Positions 1 to 7,855 of a stretch of DNA of 64,000 nt are shown one piece after another. This DNA is from JAJYRX01 sp041655275 (GTDB lineage: Bacteria; Pseudomonadota; Gammaproteobacteria; Burkholderiales; Burkholderiaceae_B), in the NCBI GenBank assembly GCA_041655275.1, contig JBBAFU010000014.1, forward strand, positions 9,417 to 73,416, in the 5' to 3' direction. Each line of letters begins with the position of its first letter. Positions within the stretch are counted from its first letter, which is position 1. The notes beneath the pieces were generated by a model. The model was not told the DNA's origin, made no database searches, and saw only the letters and a list, made by a program, of their open reading frames with translations. Both the position numbers and the translations under genes were made by a program.

Positions 1-1409
1 GCATCTCCCTGGACATCAGGTGCACCGGTGGCACCGCGCATCGCGCGAATGACCACAAGGGCAAAAAGCAGGCCACCCATGATGGCCAGAAGCCCGCCCA
101 GGCCCATCAGCCCCATGCCGGCAATTTCACTGGTGGTGCGCAGGACCTGTTCTGCGCCGGCCACCTTGCGCTGTACGCCGTAGCCGCCCGACCACATCAG
201 GCCAATGATGTGCAGCAGCTGCCCGCCGCCGTACAGCCAGGGCTGGAAGGCGGCCGGGCGCCCTTTGGGTGCACGATAACCCAGTCTGGGCAGCAACCAG
301 TAGACCATGCCCATGAGCGCCAGCGTGACGCCCACGATACTGCCGTGATAGTGGGCCGGAATGCGTACGTTGCTGCCTTCTATCGTGAGCCCTATCAGGC
401 CGCCGCTGATGAACAGCAGCAGTGAGGTGAGTACCGCCGCGCGCAACGGGCGCGCACGCGACGACAGGCCGCGCAGCGGTGTCAGGCCGATCAGTACGGC
501 CAGCATGAGCGGCGCGATGGCCAGGCCGCCGCCCAGGCGCATGGCCCAGGTGTGCATGTCGCGATGTTCCACGGAGCTGATGTCGTGCATCAGATAGGCC
601 AGCGGCGTGACAAAGACACCCGCCAGGGCCAGCACGAACAGCAGGAGGACGATGCGCGGGCTGAGCGGCAGCCGACCGCCACAAGCCTGCACCAGTACCA
701 GCCACGACACCAGCATGAGCAGGGTCCAGGTGAACTGCAGGGCATGGCCCCCGCCCCAATAGACGATTTCGTAATAGGTCTCGGGCGGCAGGCCCGGGGG
801 CATCACGAGCAGCGACCAGCCAAACGCGAGCAGGGCGACGGCCGCCGCCACCGCGCTGGCGTGCAGGCCGAAACGCAGGGCGCCCGTTCCGTCGACGGCC
901 GGGCCTATGGGCACGGTACAGGTCATGGTCATGAGCACCTGCACCAGGCTGCCGGCGGCGAACACCCATACCGCCGCACGAAATGCCGTGCTGTCGATCA
1001 TGGGGATGTAGTTGGACATGATGGCTGGGCCCGAGTCCACAAAAGGGGCCAGCCCCATGCCCAGCGCCCCGGCACCGCACAGGCCCAGGGCCAGCTGTGC
1101 AAGCCGCCGGCCGGTGACGCCCATGGGCGAGCGCAGGTTCAGGCTCCAGAGCATGCCGGCGATGGCGACAAACCACACCAGCACCGAAAGGTCGACATGC
1201 ACGACGAGGGCCACGCGAAAGAAGTCGCCCGCCGGCAGCCAGGCGTTGATACCGGGCGTACGGGCCAGCACCAGCAGGACGGAAAACAGGCCCGAACCCA
1301 GCAGGGCGGCCAGCGCGAGCCACAGCCAGGCACGCGCCAGGCGGCGGTTTTCAGCCGTGACCTGTGGCAATACATAATTTGCAGGGGTGGACGCAGTGAT
1401 GCGACTCAT
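1..1409 (-). CDS. Divergent heme-copper oxidase subunit I-like protein (partial, runs off window)
   Basis: The frame opens at an ATG at 1409 (N-terminus MSRITASTPANYVLPQV) and stays open to base 1, giving about 469 residues without a stop, so the C-terminus is missing. It is a polytopic membrane protein. Heme-copper features seen are a helix II histidine (H71, VVHVDLSVLVWF), a helix VI histidine in WGGGHALQF (H222), and the helix X pair AHYH (H353, H355). The adjacent His-His pair expected about 50 residues after the helix VI histidine is not there. That region reads AYLMHDISSVEHRDMH, with only scattered histidines (H275, H282, H286). The protein is therefore related to cbb3/NOR-type subunit I, but its copper site may be altered or absent. 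It is the last gene seen of the operon read from 7855. An oxidase, NO reductase or non-catalytic partner role cannot be separated from sequence alone. Confidence 0.75.
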   Translation of the reverse strand, partial: MSRITASTPANYVLPQVTAENRRLARAWLWLALAALLGSGLFSVLLVLARTPGINAWLPAGDFFRVALVVHVDLSVLVWFVAIAGMLWSLNLRSPMGVTGRRLAQLALGLCGAGALGMGLAPFVDSGPAIMSNYIPMIDSTAFRAAVWVFAAGSLVQVLMTMTCTVPIGPAVDGTGALRFGLHASAVAAAVALLAFGWSLLVMPPGLPPETYYEIVYWGGGHALQFTWTLLMLVSWLVLVQACGGRLPLSPRIVLLLFVLALAGVFVTPLAYLMHDISSVEHRDMHTWAMRLGGGLAIAPLMLAVLIGLTPLRGLSSRARPLRAAVLTSLLLFISGGLIGLTIEGSNVRIPAHYHGSIVGVTLALMGMVYWLLPRLGYRAPKGRPAAFQPWLYGGGQLLHIIGLMWSGGYGVQRKVAGAEQVLRTTSEIAGMGLMGLGGLLAIMGGLLFALVVIRAMRGATGAPDVQGD

Positions 1410-1438
1410 GGTGTCACCGGATGACGCGGTATGCGCAT

Positions 1439-1990
1439 TCATAGCAATACGATGCCGCCCCGTTCCGGATCGAAGTCGATCACCAGCACCTGACCGGGCG
1501 TCAGGGATACCGTCGACTCGTGCTCGTAGGCGCGTGCGCCGGGGCGTACATCATTGGTGAATCGTACCGTGATCCGGTGTTCGCCGACAGGGACGACCAC
1601 GCGCTCGTAGATGGCGGCTGCGCCATCCCGGGACACACCGCCGGGTTGCGCCACGCGCTCGAGTACCGACTTGCCATCCAGTACGACCGCCATGCTCAGC
1701 GGCGAGCGCTCGCGTGGACACTGTATGGGGTCGCGCATGTTGGGCGGCAGCTTGGCCAGCTCTTCCTCGCTGAGGCGGCGACATTCGCCGACCGGCTCGC
1801 CCAGACGTGCCACGCTGACCTTGATCACCGCCTCGTCGGCGGCGATGGGGTGGTAGGCGGGCCATTGGGTGAATACGCCGATTGTCAGCGCAAACAGGCC
1901 ATAGAGAAGGAATTGGCCGAACCACTGCAGGGGGCCGGTGGGGCCGCTGCGACGGGATTGGGGGAGAGGGGCATCAGTGGGTGAAGTCAT
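1439..1990 (-). CDS. Unknown membrane-anchored periplasmic protein in the oxidase operon
   Basis: This encodes 183 residues. A Pro/Ser-rich N-terminus is followed by one hydrophobic segment (about residues 22-42, WFGQFLLYGLFALTIGVFTQW), then an extracytoplasmic domain with two cysteines (ECRRL and IQCPRE) and a beta-rich C-terminus ending FDPERGGIVLL. I do not recognise a family. The start overlaps the end of the upstream cytochrome b/ferredoxin gene by 17 bases, and the next gene starts 30 bases after its stop, so it is cotranscribed with the respiratory genes. A single anchor plus a small periplasmic domain would suit an assembly factor or accessory subunit, but that is inference from position only. 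Confidence 0.7.
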   Translation of the reverse strand: MTSPTDAPLPQSRRSGPTGPLQWFGQFLLYGLFALTIGVFTQWPAYHPIAADEAVIKVSVARLGEPVGECRRLSEEELAKLPPNMRDPIQCPRERSPLSMAVVLDGKSVLERVAQPGGVSRDGAAAIYERVVVPVGEHRITVRFTNDVRPGARAYEHESTVSLTPGQVLVIDFDPERGGIVLL

Positions 1991-3539
1991 CGGCGCTCAT
2001 TCTTGCATTTGTTGAAAGGCTTTGTACGTGTAACCGCAAGCCCTGTAGGGCTTTGTCGAGTACGTTCTCTTCACCGGGGCCGGCCTGTACCTGGCGAATG
2101 CGCGCCAGTGCGGCCTGGGCGCGCAGTTGTGGCTCGCGCCGGCGTTGCAAGCGCTCGCTTGTCCAGCGCTCGCCCAGGCGGAATTCGCAGCCGCCTTCAC
2201 GGCAGGTGGCTACAAGCACGCCGGCCGCGCCGTGGCGCAGGGCGTACTCGATGAAGGAGGGGGGCAGCTGGCCTGCGCACAGCAGATCCAGGCGGCTCGT
2301 GTCGGAGGCCTCCAGGCGGGTGCTGTCGGCACCGTGGCAGCAGGAGAACATGACCAGCGGTTCTTTTGCAGTCAAGCGGGAGAGCTGGCTGCGCAGCTGC
2401 GTGCGCAGGGCCTGCACCGGCAACTGCGGCATGTCGATGCCGGTGCGCAGGGGCTCGAGCCGGCGAAAGGGGGTCGAGGATGGGCACGAGCCGGCGCAGA
2501 TGCCGCAGCCGACGCACAGGTCGGCATCCACCTCGGCCAGCAGATGCGTCGTCTCGCGACCGGGGAAAGGCACCATGGTGATGGCGGCGTAGGGGCAGTC
2601 CGCAAAGCAGTAGGTGCAGCCGCTGCAGTGGTCGGGGTCCACTTCGGCAACGGCGGCGCGCGCGGGTTGCGGCAGGAAGGGCAGGGCCAGCAGCAGGAGC
2701 AGGCCGGCACCGGCAAGGCCCAGCGTGAAGCCGCGCGACGTCGCGTCCGTCAGGGGGTGCAGCCACAGCAGCAGCCAGTCCAGCTTCAGCGTGGCGGGCA
2801 GGTGATCCAGGGCGGCGGGCGGCGCGCTCAGTATGGGCCGGCCCAGGGCCAGCAGGGCAAGCACGGCCACCGTACCCAGCGCCAGGCGACGCGGGGGCAG
2901 CACGGACACATGCGCCAGGCGCTGGATATGGAACCACAGGCCGAAGAGCAGCAGCAGCGGCACGCCGACATGCACGAAGATGAACAGCGAGAACATGCGA
3001 TCGCTGACCGCTGCGTCGGAGAGGAAGTTGCGCGCCAGCGGCGAGGCCAGCAGCGGCAGGCCGTCCAGCCATTCCGCTGTCGAGACGGCGGAATACTGGC
3101 TCAGCTGATCCCATGCCAGCCAGAAGCCGCCGATCGCACTGATGAAGCAGAATACCAGCAGGGGAACACCCGTGAGCCAGTGAAAGCGGCGTGCACCCCG
3201 GGCGTGGCCATGCAGCCATTCGCGCAGGATGTGCAGGAAGACGACGACCAGCAGCAGGTCCGCCGAATAGCGATGCAGGCCGCGCAGCAGCCGGCCCGTG
3301 CCCAGCGGCCAGTGCGCCAGGCGCTCGACGGATTGCCAGGCGCCCTGCACGGAAGTGTCGAAGACGGTGTATAGCAGTACCCCGCTCAGTACGAGCAGCC
3401 ACAGGGCCAGGAAGCCCAGCGTGCCCAGATGGCGCAGTGGATTGCCGGCCGACCCAAACGCGCTGTCAAAGACCCGCTCTATGGACCGCCAGCCGTTCAG
3501 GCCTCGTTGCCGGAGGCCGCGTGTATGGTGACCGGGCAT
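1974..3539 (-). CDS. Cytochrome b / 2x[4Fe-4S] ferredoxin / MvhD-like fusion protein
   Basis: This is a membrane electron-transfer fusion of 521 residues from the ATG at 3539 (an in-frame ATG at 3584 would add 15). Residues about 1-290 are a cytochrome b N-terminal-type membrane domain. It has two histidine pairs spaced 14 apart, H89/H103 and H190/H204, the classic bis-heme arrangement of bc1/b6f cytochrome b. Residues 305-315 and 342-352 are two ferredoxin motifs (CSGCTYCFADCP and CVGCGICAGSCP) for two [4Fe-4S] clusters. Residues about 396-475 resemble the MvhD/FrhD delta-subunit iron-sulfur domain (FSCCHGA, CAGQLPPSF, CREGGCEFRLGERW). In methanogens that domain passes electrons from hydrogenase to heterodisulfide reductase. 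Here it is fused to a b-type cytochrome in an operon with heme-copper subunits and could feed electrons across the membrane. The gene overlaps the SCO gene upstream. The actual donor is unknown. Confidence 0.85.
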   Translation of the reverse strand: MPGHHTRGLRQRGLNGWRSIERVFDSAFGSAGNPLRHLGTLGFLALWLLVLSGVLLYTVFDTSVQGAWQSVERLAHWPLGTGRLLRGLHRYSADLLLVVVFLHILREWLHGHARGARRFHWLTGVPLLVFCFISAIGGFWLAWDQLSQYSAVSTAEWLDGLPLLASPLARNFLSDAAVSDRMFSLFIFVHVGVPLLLLFGLWFHIQRLAHVSVLPPRRLALGTVAVLALLALGRPILSAPPAALDHLPATLKLDWLLLWLHPLTDATSRGFTLGLAGAGLLLLLALPFLPQPARAAVAEVDPDHCSGCTYCFADCPYAAITMVPFPGRETTHLLAEVDADLCVGCGICAGSCPSSTPFRRLEPLRTGIDMPQLPVQALRTQLRSQLSRLTAKEPLVMFSCCHGADSTRLEASDTSRLDLLCAGQLPPSFIEYALRHGAAGVLVATCREGGCEFRLGERWTSERLQRRREPQLRAQAALARIRQVQAGPGEENVLDKALQGLRLHVQSLSTNARMSADDFTH

Positions 3540-4432
3540 GGCATGCGTGTCTGCTGACGTCGCCGGGCTTTCTGCCGGCGCCATTCGGCGAATAGCCAGA
3601 TGAACATGGTCAGAAAGAACAGCAGGCCGCTGACGAGCTGCAGGATGAGCTTCCAGTCGTAGCGATATTCGCCCGTGGTGGCATCATAGACCGTGCACAG
3701 GATGCGCACGCGTTCGATCAGGTGATTGACGGTGGTGAACATGGTCTGCGGCTCTTCGTAGAGCAGCAGGCGACGCAGGGGGACGCCCAGACGCTCGGCC
3801 GTGGCCACGTCGCCCAGCAGCTGGCTGTGGATGCGTCCCGAAGAGTCGACCACGGTGACGCCCAGTACATGATCAAAGCCGGCGGGCGTGGCCACCCAGC
3901 TGAAGCCGAAGGCACGCGTCAGGTCTTCCACCTGATTCGTCCTCGGACTCAGGAATTCCCAGTTCTGGTGGCGGATGCGATGCTGGGATGCGAACGAGCG
4001 CATGGCGCTGGGATCATCGAAAGGCTGGTTGAAGCCGATGCTGACGATGTTGAACTGGTTTTCGCCCAGCATGGCGTCCAGCCCCTTGACCGCCTCGTAC
4101 AGCGTGCGGGTCTGCGTGGGGCAGATCTCGAAGCAGCCGGTGTAGATGAAGCTGACCAGCAGCGGCTTGCCGCGATAGTTGCCCAGGCGTACCGGCTTGC
4201 CGTTGCGGTCGCGCAACTCAAAGTCGGGAACCACGCGGCCAACCGCACCCTGCGCCAGGGCAACGGCCTTGGTTTCATCGATGGAGGGCAGCTCGCCGGG
4301 CTTGCGATCGGCCGCGCCCACGCCGGTGACGGCCCAGGCATGGCCGGCCAGACAGGCAATGGCCAGCGCGCCGGCCAGTTGCCGCCAGGACGATATCAGG
4401 AAGGATGGTATTCGCTTACCGCAATGCCGCAT
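3497..4432 (-). CDS. SCO1/SenC family copper chaperone
   Basis: The thioredoxin-fold copper protein has 311 residues. An N-terminal hydrophobic signal or anchor (about residues 10-34) precedes the SCO domain. The copper-binding CxxxC is present as CFEICP (C100, C104), with the distal histidine in GFDHVLG. A second hydrophobic helix lies near the C-terminus (about 265-285, LILQLVSGLLFFLTMFIWLFAEW), which is longer than in simple SCO proteins. SCO proteins deliver copper to the CuA site of oxidase subunit II, which fits the CuA gene in this operon. The start overlaps the end of ctaB by 17 bases and the stop lies inside the following cytochrome b fusion, so translation is probably coupled. Confidence 0.9.
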   Translation of the reverse strand: MRHCGKRIPSFLISSWRQLAGALAIACLAGHAWAVTGVGAADRKPGELPSIDETKAVALAQGAVGRVVPDFELRDRNGKPVRLGNYRGKPLLVSFIYTGCFEICPTQTRTLYEAVKGLDAMLGENQFNIVSIGFNQPFDDPSAMRSFASQHRIRHQNWEFLSPRTNQVEDLTRAFGFSWVATPAGFDHVLGVTVVDSSGRIHSQLLGDVATAERLGVPLRRLLLYEEPQTMFTTVNHLIERVRILCTVYDATTGEYRYDWKLILQLVSGLLFFLTMFIWLFAEWRRQKARRRQQTRMPCPVTIHAASGNEA

Positions 4433-5345
4433 CGAGCCAGACCCCCAGAATCAGCAGGCTGAGCTGTGCCATGGATGCAAAGAAGGCCGCCATTGCCCGC
4501 GCACGTATGGGCTCACGCTTGAGTGCAAGTGTCTTTCGCAGGAAATGGCCGCCACCGGCAATGGCGCCCAGCGCATAGGCCCAGCCGGCACCGAAACCCA
4601 GGGGCAGCAGCGAGACTGCCACCAGCGCAACAGCGCTGGAATGCACGACGCGGGCGGCGCGTTCGCGCCCCACGACGACAGGCATCATGGGCACACCCGC
4701 AGTCGCATATTGCTCGCGGTTGGCAATGGCCAGGCTCCAGAAATGAGGGGGTGTCCACAGCAGCAGCACCAGGGCCAGCAGCCAGGCCAGGATGCCGGGC
4801 TGCGGATTGACGGCGGCTGCGCCGGCAAGCACTGCAAAGCTGCCGGCCGCACCGCCGATGACGATGTTCCACGGCGTGCGTGGTTTCAGCAGCAAGGTGT
4901 AGACGAAAGCGTAGGTCAGGGCGCCCGCGAGCACATACAGGGCGGCCATCCAGTTGTTGACCAGGCCGGCCGCCACTACTGCACCCAGCAGCATGACGGC
5001 CATGAGAACCAGCCAGCGCGCGCCGGGCTGGAGTGCGCCGCTGGCAAAGGCCCGGCCGCGAGTGCGTGCCATGAGCCGGTCGCGACCGGCTTCCATATAT
5101 TGATTGAAGGCACCGGCACTGGCCGATGCGACCAGTACGCTCAGTGCCAGGACCACAGCCTGCAAGAAGCTGACCCGGCCGTCAGGCACGATGGCCATGC
5201 CGGCGAGGGCGGTAAGCATGATGAGCAGGCCAATGCGCAGCTTGAAGATGCCCAGCACCAGGCGCCAGCGCGGGTGAACCGGGCAGGCCACGCCGCCAGG
5301 CGTGGCCAGTTGATTCGATGCGAGAGGGCTTTCAAGATGATTCAT
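4416..5345 (-). CDS. ctaB: Protoheme IX farnesyltransferase (heme O synthase)
   Basis: This UbiA-family integral membrane prenyltransferase of 309 residues adds a farnesyl group to heme b to make heme O. The first Asp-rich substrate site appears as NQYMEAGRDRLMART and the second conserved loop as WTPPHFWSLAIANREQYATAGVPMMPVVVG, both typical of CtaB/CyoE. About eight hydrophobic segments follow. It lies 61 bases after the subunit I gene and overlaps the SCO gene. This suggests the operon's oxidase or reductase uses heme O, or heme A if a CtaA exists elsewhere; no CtaA homologue is in this window. Confidence 0.93.
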   Translation of the reverse strand: MNHLESPLASNQLATPGGVACPVHPRWRLVLGIFKLRIGLLIMLTALAGMAIVPDGRVSFLQAVVLALSVLVASASAGAFNQYMEAGRDRLMARTRGRAFASGALQPGARWLVLMAVMLLGAVVAAGLVNNWMAALYVLAGALTYAFVYTLLLKPRTPWNIVIGGAAGSFAVLAGAAAVNPQPGILAWLLALVLLLWTPPHFWSLAIANREQYATAGVPMMPVVVGRERAARVVHSSAVALVAVSLLPLGFGAGWAYALGAIAGGGHFLRKTLALKREPIRARAMAAFFASMAQLSLLILGVWLDAALR

Positions 5346-5406
5346 GCGAGAGACTCTGGCGCGCAGGCCTGCCGTACGGACGACGGCAGGCCTGCCGGGG
5401 GTGGGA

Positions 5407-7107
5407 TCAGCTCAGGCCCCACAGCGTGGACAGATACTTCCAGTTGATGAAGTAGTAGACCACGAAGGCCACCAGGAACACCATGGCCAGCACGAAGGTG
5501 CCCGGTGCGGTGAAGCCGATGGAGCCGTAGGTTTGGGCGGCGGCGCTGGGCGCGGACCGCTCGAGCGGCGTGAAGGTCGCACTGCTGGCACCCGGCTCGA
5601 GCTTGCGACCCCAGAGCAGTGAGCCCAGGGCGATGTAGACGAAGGCAATGCCGCCGAAGATGGCGATGATGCCCCCGATGCCCACCAGGGCCATCATGAG
5701 GTAGGCTGCGCCGGGCCACTCATAGGCCAGGGCTGCCCCCTGGAAGGCCATATCCCAGTGACGGCGCGATACACCCAGTGTCCCGGCACCCATCATGACC
5801 AGGCAGAAGAAGTACATGGACAGCCCAAACAGATAGGGTTGCCACTTGGCCAGTGTGGGCGCAATGAGTTCGCGCTTGAACAGTACCGGGATCAGGTAGT
5901 AGATCACGGCCATGAAGGTGAGCGTGGTGCCCACCACTACCGTGGCGTGGAAGTGCCCGGGGACATAGATGGTGTTGTGGATGATGAGGTTGAGCTGCTC
6001 GGTACCCATCATGACGCCCGTGATGCCGCCCAGGAAGCCGAAGCCGATGAGCGAGATGAACACGGCCGAGAACACCGGGTTGCCCCAGGGTGCCTTGCGC
6101 AGCCACTCGAACAGACCCTTGGTGAAGCCCCGCTGGCGCTGGGCGACTTCCATCGCACCGGGTACGGTCAGGCCATGCAGCATGGATGCCAGGACGGCCA
6201 GATACATGAAGTAGCTGGTGTTGGTGATCTTCCATGCGGTGGACAGGCCCGGGTCGCCGAGCAGGTGGTGCGCCGAGGCGAGCTGCAGGAACAGGATGTA
6301 CAGGAAGAAGGCCATGCGACTGACGCGCTCGCTCATGGGCTTGGCACCCAGGACGACGGCGGCCACGAAGTACCAGACCGTGACGTGCATGGCCACGTTG
6401 ACCTGCTGCGAGGAGTGCCCCAATGCCCACCATACCGTGCGGTAGATGAGCGGATCGACGTTCATCACGCCCAGCGACATCAGCCATGCCGGGATGATGA
6501 TGATGGCGCCCGAGAGCAGCGTGAACACCATGATGATGGCTGCCGTCATGCCGCCGAAAGTCACCAGGGGGACGGAGCCTTCATAGGTCTTCTCGCGGCG
6601 TGCAACCACCAGCGTGCCGAAGAATACGGCACAGCCCAGCAGGGCGCCGACGGCAAACAGGATGATGCCCAGGTAGAAGTTCGGATCGGCCATCATGGGC
6701 ACATAGCTGGTCATCATGACGCTGGAGCTGCCCTGGAACACCACCACGTTGTTGAGGATGGAGCCGATGGCCATGAGGGCGAAGCCGAGCCAGGCCACCT
6801 TGGGTGCCGCAATGCGACATCGCAGCAACACCGATGCGCAGAAATACATGAAGGCGATTTCGAAGAACATGAGCCAGAAGATGAGCATGTCGAGCCCATG
6901 CGCTGTCAGGACCATGTAGAAGGTATCCGCCTCGAGCCAGCGGAAGGCCGGCCAGCGCGTGAGGACCACGCCGATGGCCAGAATGCCGCCGAATGCCAGC
7001 CACAGAACGCCGGCGACGATGTTGAATTTGATGAGCCGCTCGGCCTGGTTCTCGAACTGCAGGCCGGAGCGCGGACAGGTACGGTAGGTCGTTGCCACGG
7101 TGGACAT
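5407..7107 (-). CDS. Heme-copper oxidoreductase subunit I lacking the active-site tyrosine (NO-reductase-like?)
   Basis: A 566-residue catalytic subunit with about 14 hydrophobic segments. Metal ligands seen: H70 (helix II, VLTAHGLDM), H231 (CuB, WWALGHSSQQVN), H280-H281 (CuB, LASAHHLLGDPG), H385 and H387 (high- and low-spin heme, VPGHFHATVVVG). In oxygen reductases of the A and B families the residue four after the first CuB histidine is the cross-linked tyrosine (HPEVY or HPIVY). Here it is Q235. Loss of that tyrosine is known from nitric-oxide-reducing members of the superfamily, so NO reduction rather than oxygen reduction is possible. The partner subunit has CuA, pointing to cytochrome c or a cupredoxin as donor. 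The start has a clear AAGGAG about 8 bases upstream. The older label would simply be cytochrome c oxidase subunit I. Confidence 0.9.
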   Translation of the reverse strand: MSTVATTYRTCPRSGLQFENQAERLIKFNIVAGVLWLAFGGILAIGVVLTRWPAFRWLEADTFYMVLTAHGLDMLIFWLMFFEIAFMYFCASVLLRCRIAAPKVAWLGFALMAIGSILNNVVVFQGSSSVMMTSYVPMMADPNFYLGIILFAVGALLGCAVFFGTLVVARREKTYEGSVPLVTFGGMTAAIIMVFTLLSGAIIIIPAWLMSLGVMNVDPLIYRTVWWALGHSSQQVNVAMHVTVWYFVAAVVLGAKPMSERVSRMAFFLYILFLQLASAHHLLGDPGLSTAWKITNTSYFMYLAVLASMLHGLTVPGAMEVAQRQRGFTKGLFEWLRKAPWGNPVFSAVFISLIGFGFLGGITGVMMGTEQLNLIIHNTIYVPGHFHATVVVGTTLTFMAVIYYLIPVLFKRELIAPTLAKWQPYLFGLSMYFFCLVMMGAGTLGVSRRHWDMAFQGAALAYEWPGAAYLMMALVGIGGIIAIFGGIAFVYIALGSLLWGRKLEPGASSATFTPLERSAPSAAAQTYGSIGFTAPGTFVLAMVFLVAFVVYYFINWKYLSTLWGLS

Positions 7108-7119
7108 CCCTTGTTCTCC

Positions 7120-7659
7120 TTATTTAACGTACAGGCGGCTGACCATGCGGTGATGACCGATGCCACAGTATTCATTGCAGACGATGGAATACGTGCCCGC
7201 CTCGTTGGGAGTTACGGTAACGACGTGCTCGAAACCCGGCACCATCTGGATGTTGATGTTGGCCGGCTGCAGGGAAAGGCCGTGGTTGTAGTCCATGGCG
7301 GTGATGTGCAGGCGGTAGGTCTTGTCCTTCTCGAGCTCGAGGATGGGCCAGAAGCTCCACAGGCGACCCAGCAGATAGACATCGCTGCCGGGAGGCGGTG
7401 CCACGACCGGAATCTCTTCATCGGTCTCGGTGCGCACAGTGTACTCATCGACCATGGCCTGGGTCTTGGCCATGAACTGTGCCGGTGTGGTCCGGTAGGT
7501 TTCGGTGGAAAGGTTCTGTTTGCCCCAGACATGCCAGCCCGTCATCATGACGAACAGGATGATGCACCAGATGAGGGCGATGGCAATCCATGTGCCTTCT
7601 ACCCTGTCGATGGGGTGCTTGTACCAGAGCCGGTCTGCGGGTGGGTGAATTGCACTCAT
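7120..7659 (-). CDS. Heme-copper oxidoreductase subunit II with CuA site
   Basis: This 179-residue subunit has one N-terminal membrane helix (about residues 24-46, IAIALIWCIILFVMMTGW) and a periplasmic cupredoxin domain. The binuclear CuA centre is complete: a histidine in MDYNHGLSLQ and the loop CNEYCGIGHHRM, giving Cys-x3-Cys-x3-His-x2-Met. A single helix and short length resemble B-family (ba3-type) subunit II rather than the two-helix A-family form. It accepts electrons from a soluble donor and passes them to subunit I, whose gene begins 12 bases downstream. A GGAG lies about 11 bases before the ATG. Confidence 0.92.
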   Translation of the reverse strand: MSAIHPPADRLWYKHPIDRVEGTWIAIALIWCIILFVMMTGWHVWGKQNLSTETYRTTPAQFMAKTQAMVDEYTVRTETDEEIPVVAPPPGSDVYLLGRLWSFWPILELEKDKTYRLHITAMDYNHGLSLQPANINIQMVPGFEHVVTVTPNEAGTYSIVCNEYCGIGHHRMVSRLYVK

Positions 7660-7684
7660 GTTGCTTTACTCCGGAAGGGCCCCA

Positions 7685-7855
7685 TTACTGGGTGACAGGC
7701 AAAAGCAGGATTTCGACAACTCCCCACAGATTGTAGACGACCATGGGGATCGTGACGCCCAGCGCGAGGAGGATGAACGGGCTGTCGAGCAGCTTCTGCA
7801 TCCAGGGAATCTCGGCATGGGGGTCGTTCAGGTAATCGTGGTCAGAGTTTGGCAT
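7685..7855 (-). CDS. Small single-helix subunit of the oxidase (first gene of operon)
   Basis: This 56-codon gene begins MPNSDHDYLNDPHAEIPWMQ and carries one hydrophobic helix (about residues 27-53, SPFILLALGVTIPMVVYNLWGVVEILLL). It ends VTQ before a TAA, 25 bases ahead of the CuA gene, so it is the promoter-proximal gene of the operon. Small one-helix subunits such as subunit IIa of ba3 oxidase accompany B-family enzymes, and this is the likely counterpart, by size and position only. The frame is easily missed because of its length. The intact frame, in-operon spacing and transmembrane segment support it being real. Confidence 0.75.
   Translation of the reverse strand: MPNSDHDYLNDPHAEIPWMQKLLDSPFILLALGVTIPMVVYNLWGVVEILLLPVTQ

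Noticed and set aside
127..1323. Long Arg/Gly/Pro/His-rich minus-strand frame covering the partial oxidase gene
   Set aside because: It is a shadow of the true frame starting at 1409, whose product has membrane helices and heme ligands. The shadow has the composition typical of GC-rich antisense or off-frame reading.
5758..7695. 645-codon plus-strand frame opposite the subunit I and II genes
   Set aside because: Asp/Glu/His/Gly-rich translation without domains, exactly antisense to two well-supported genes.
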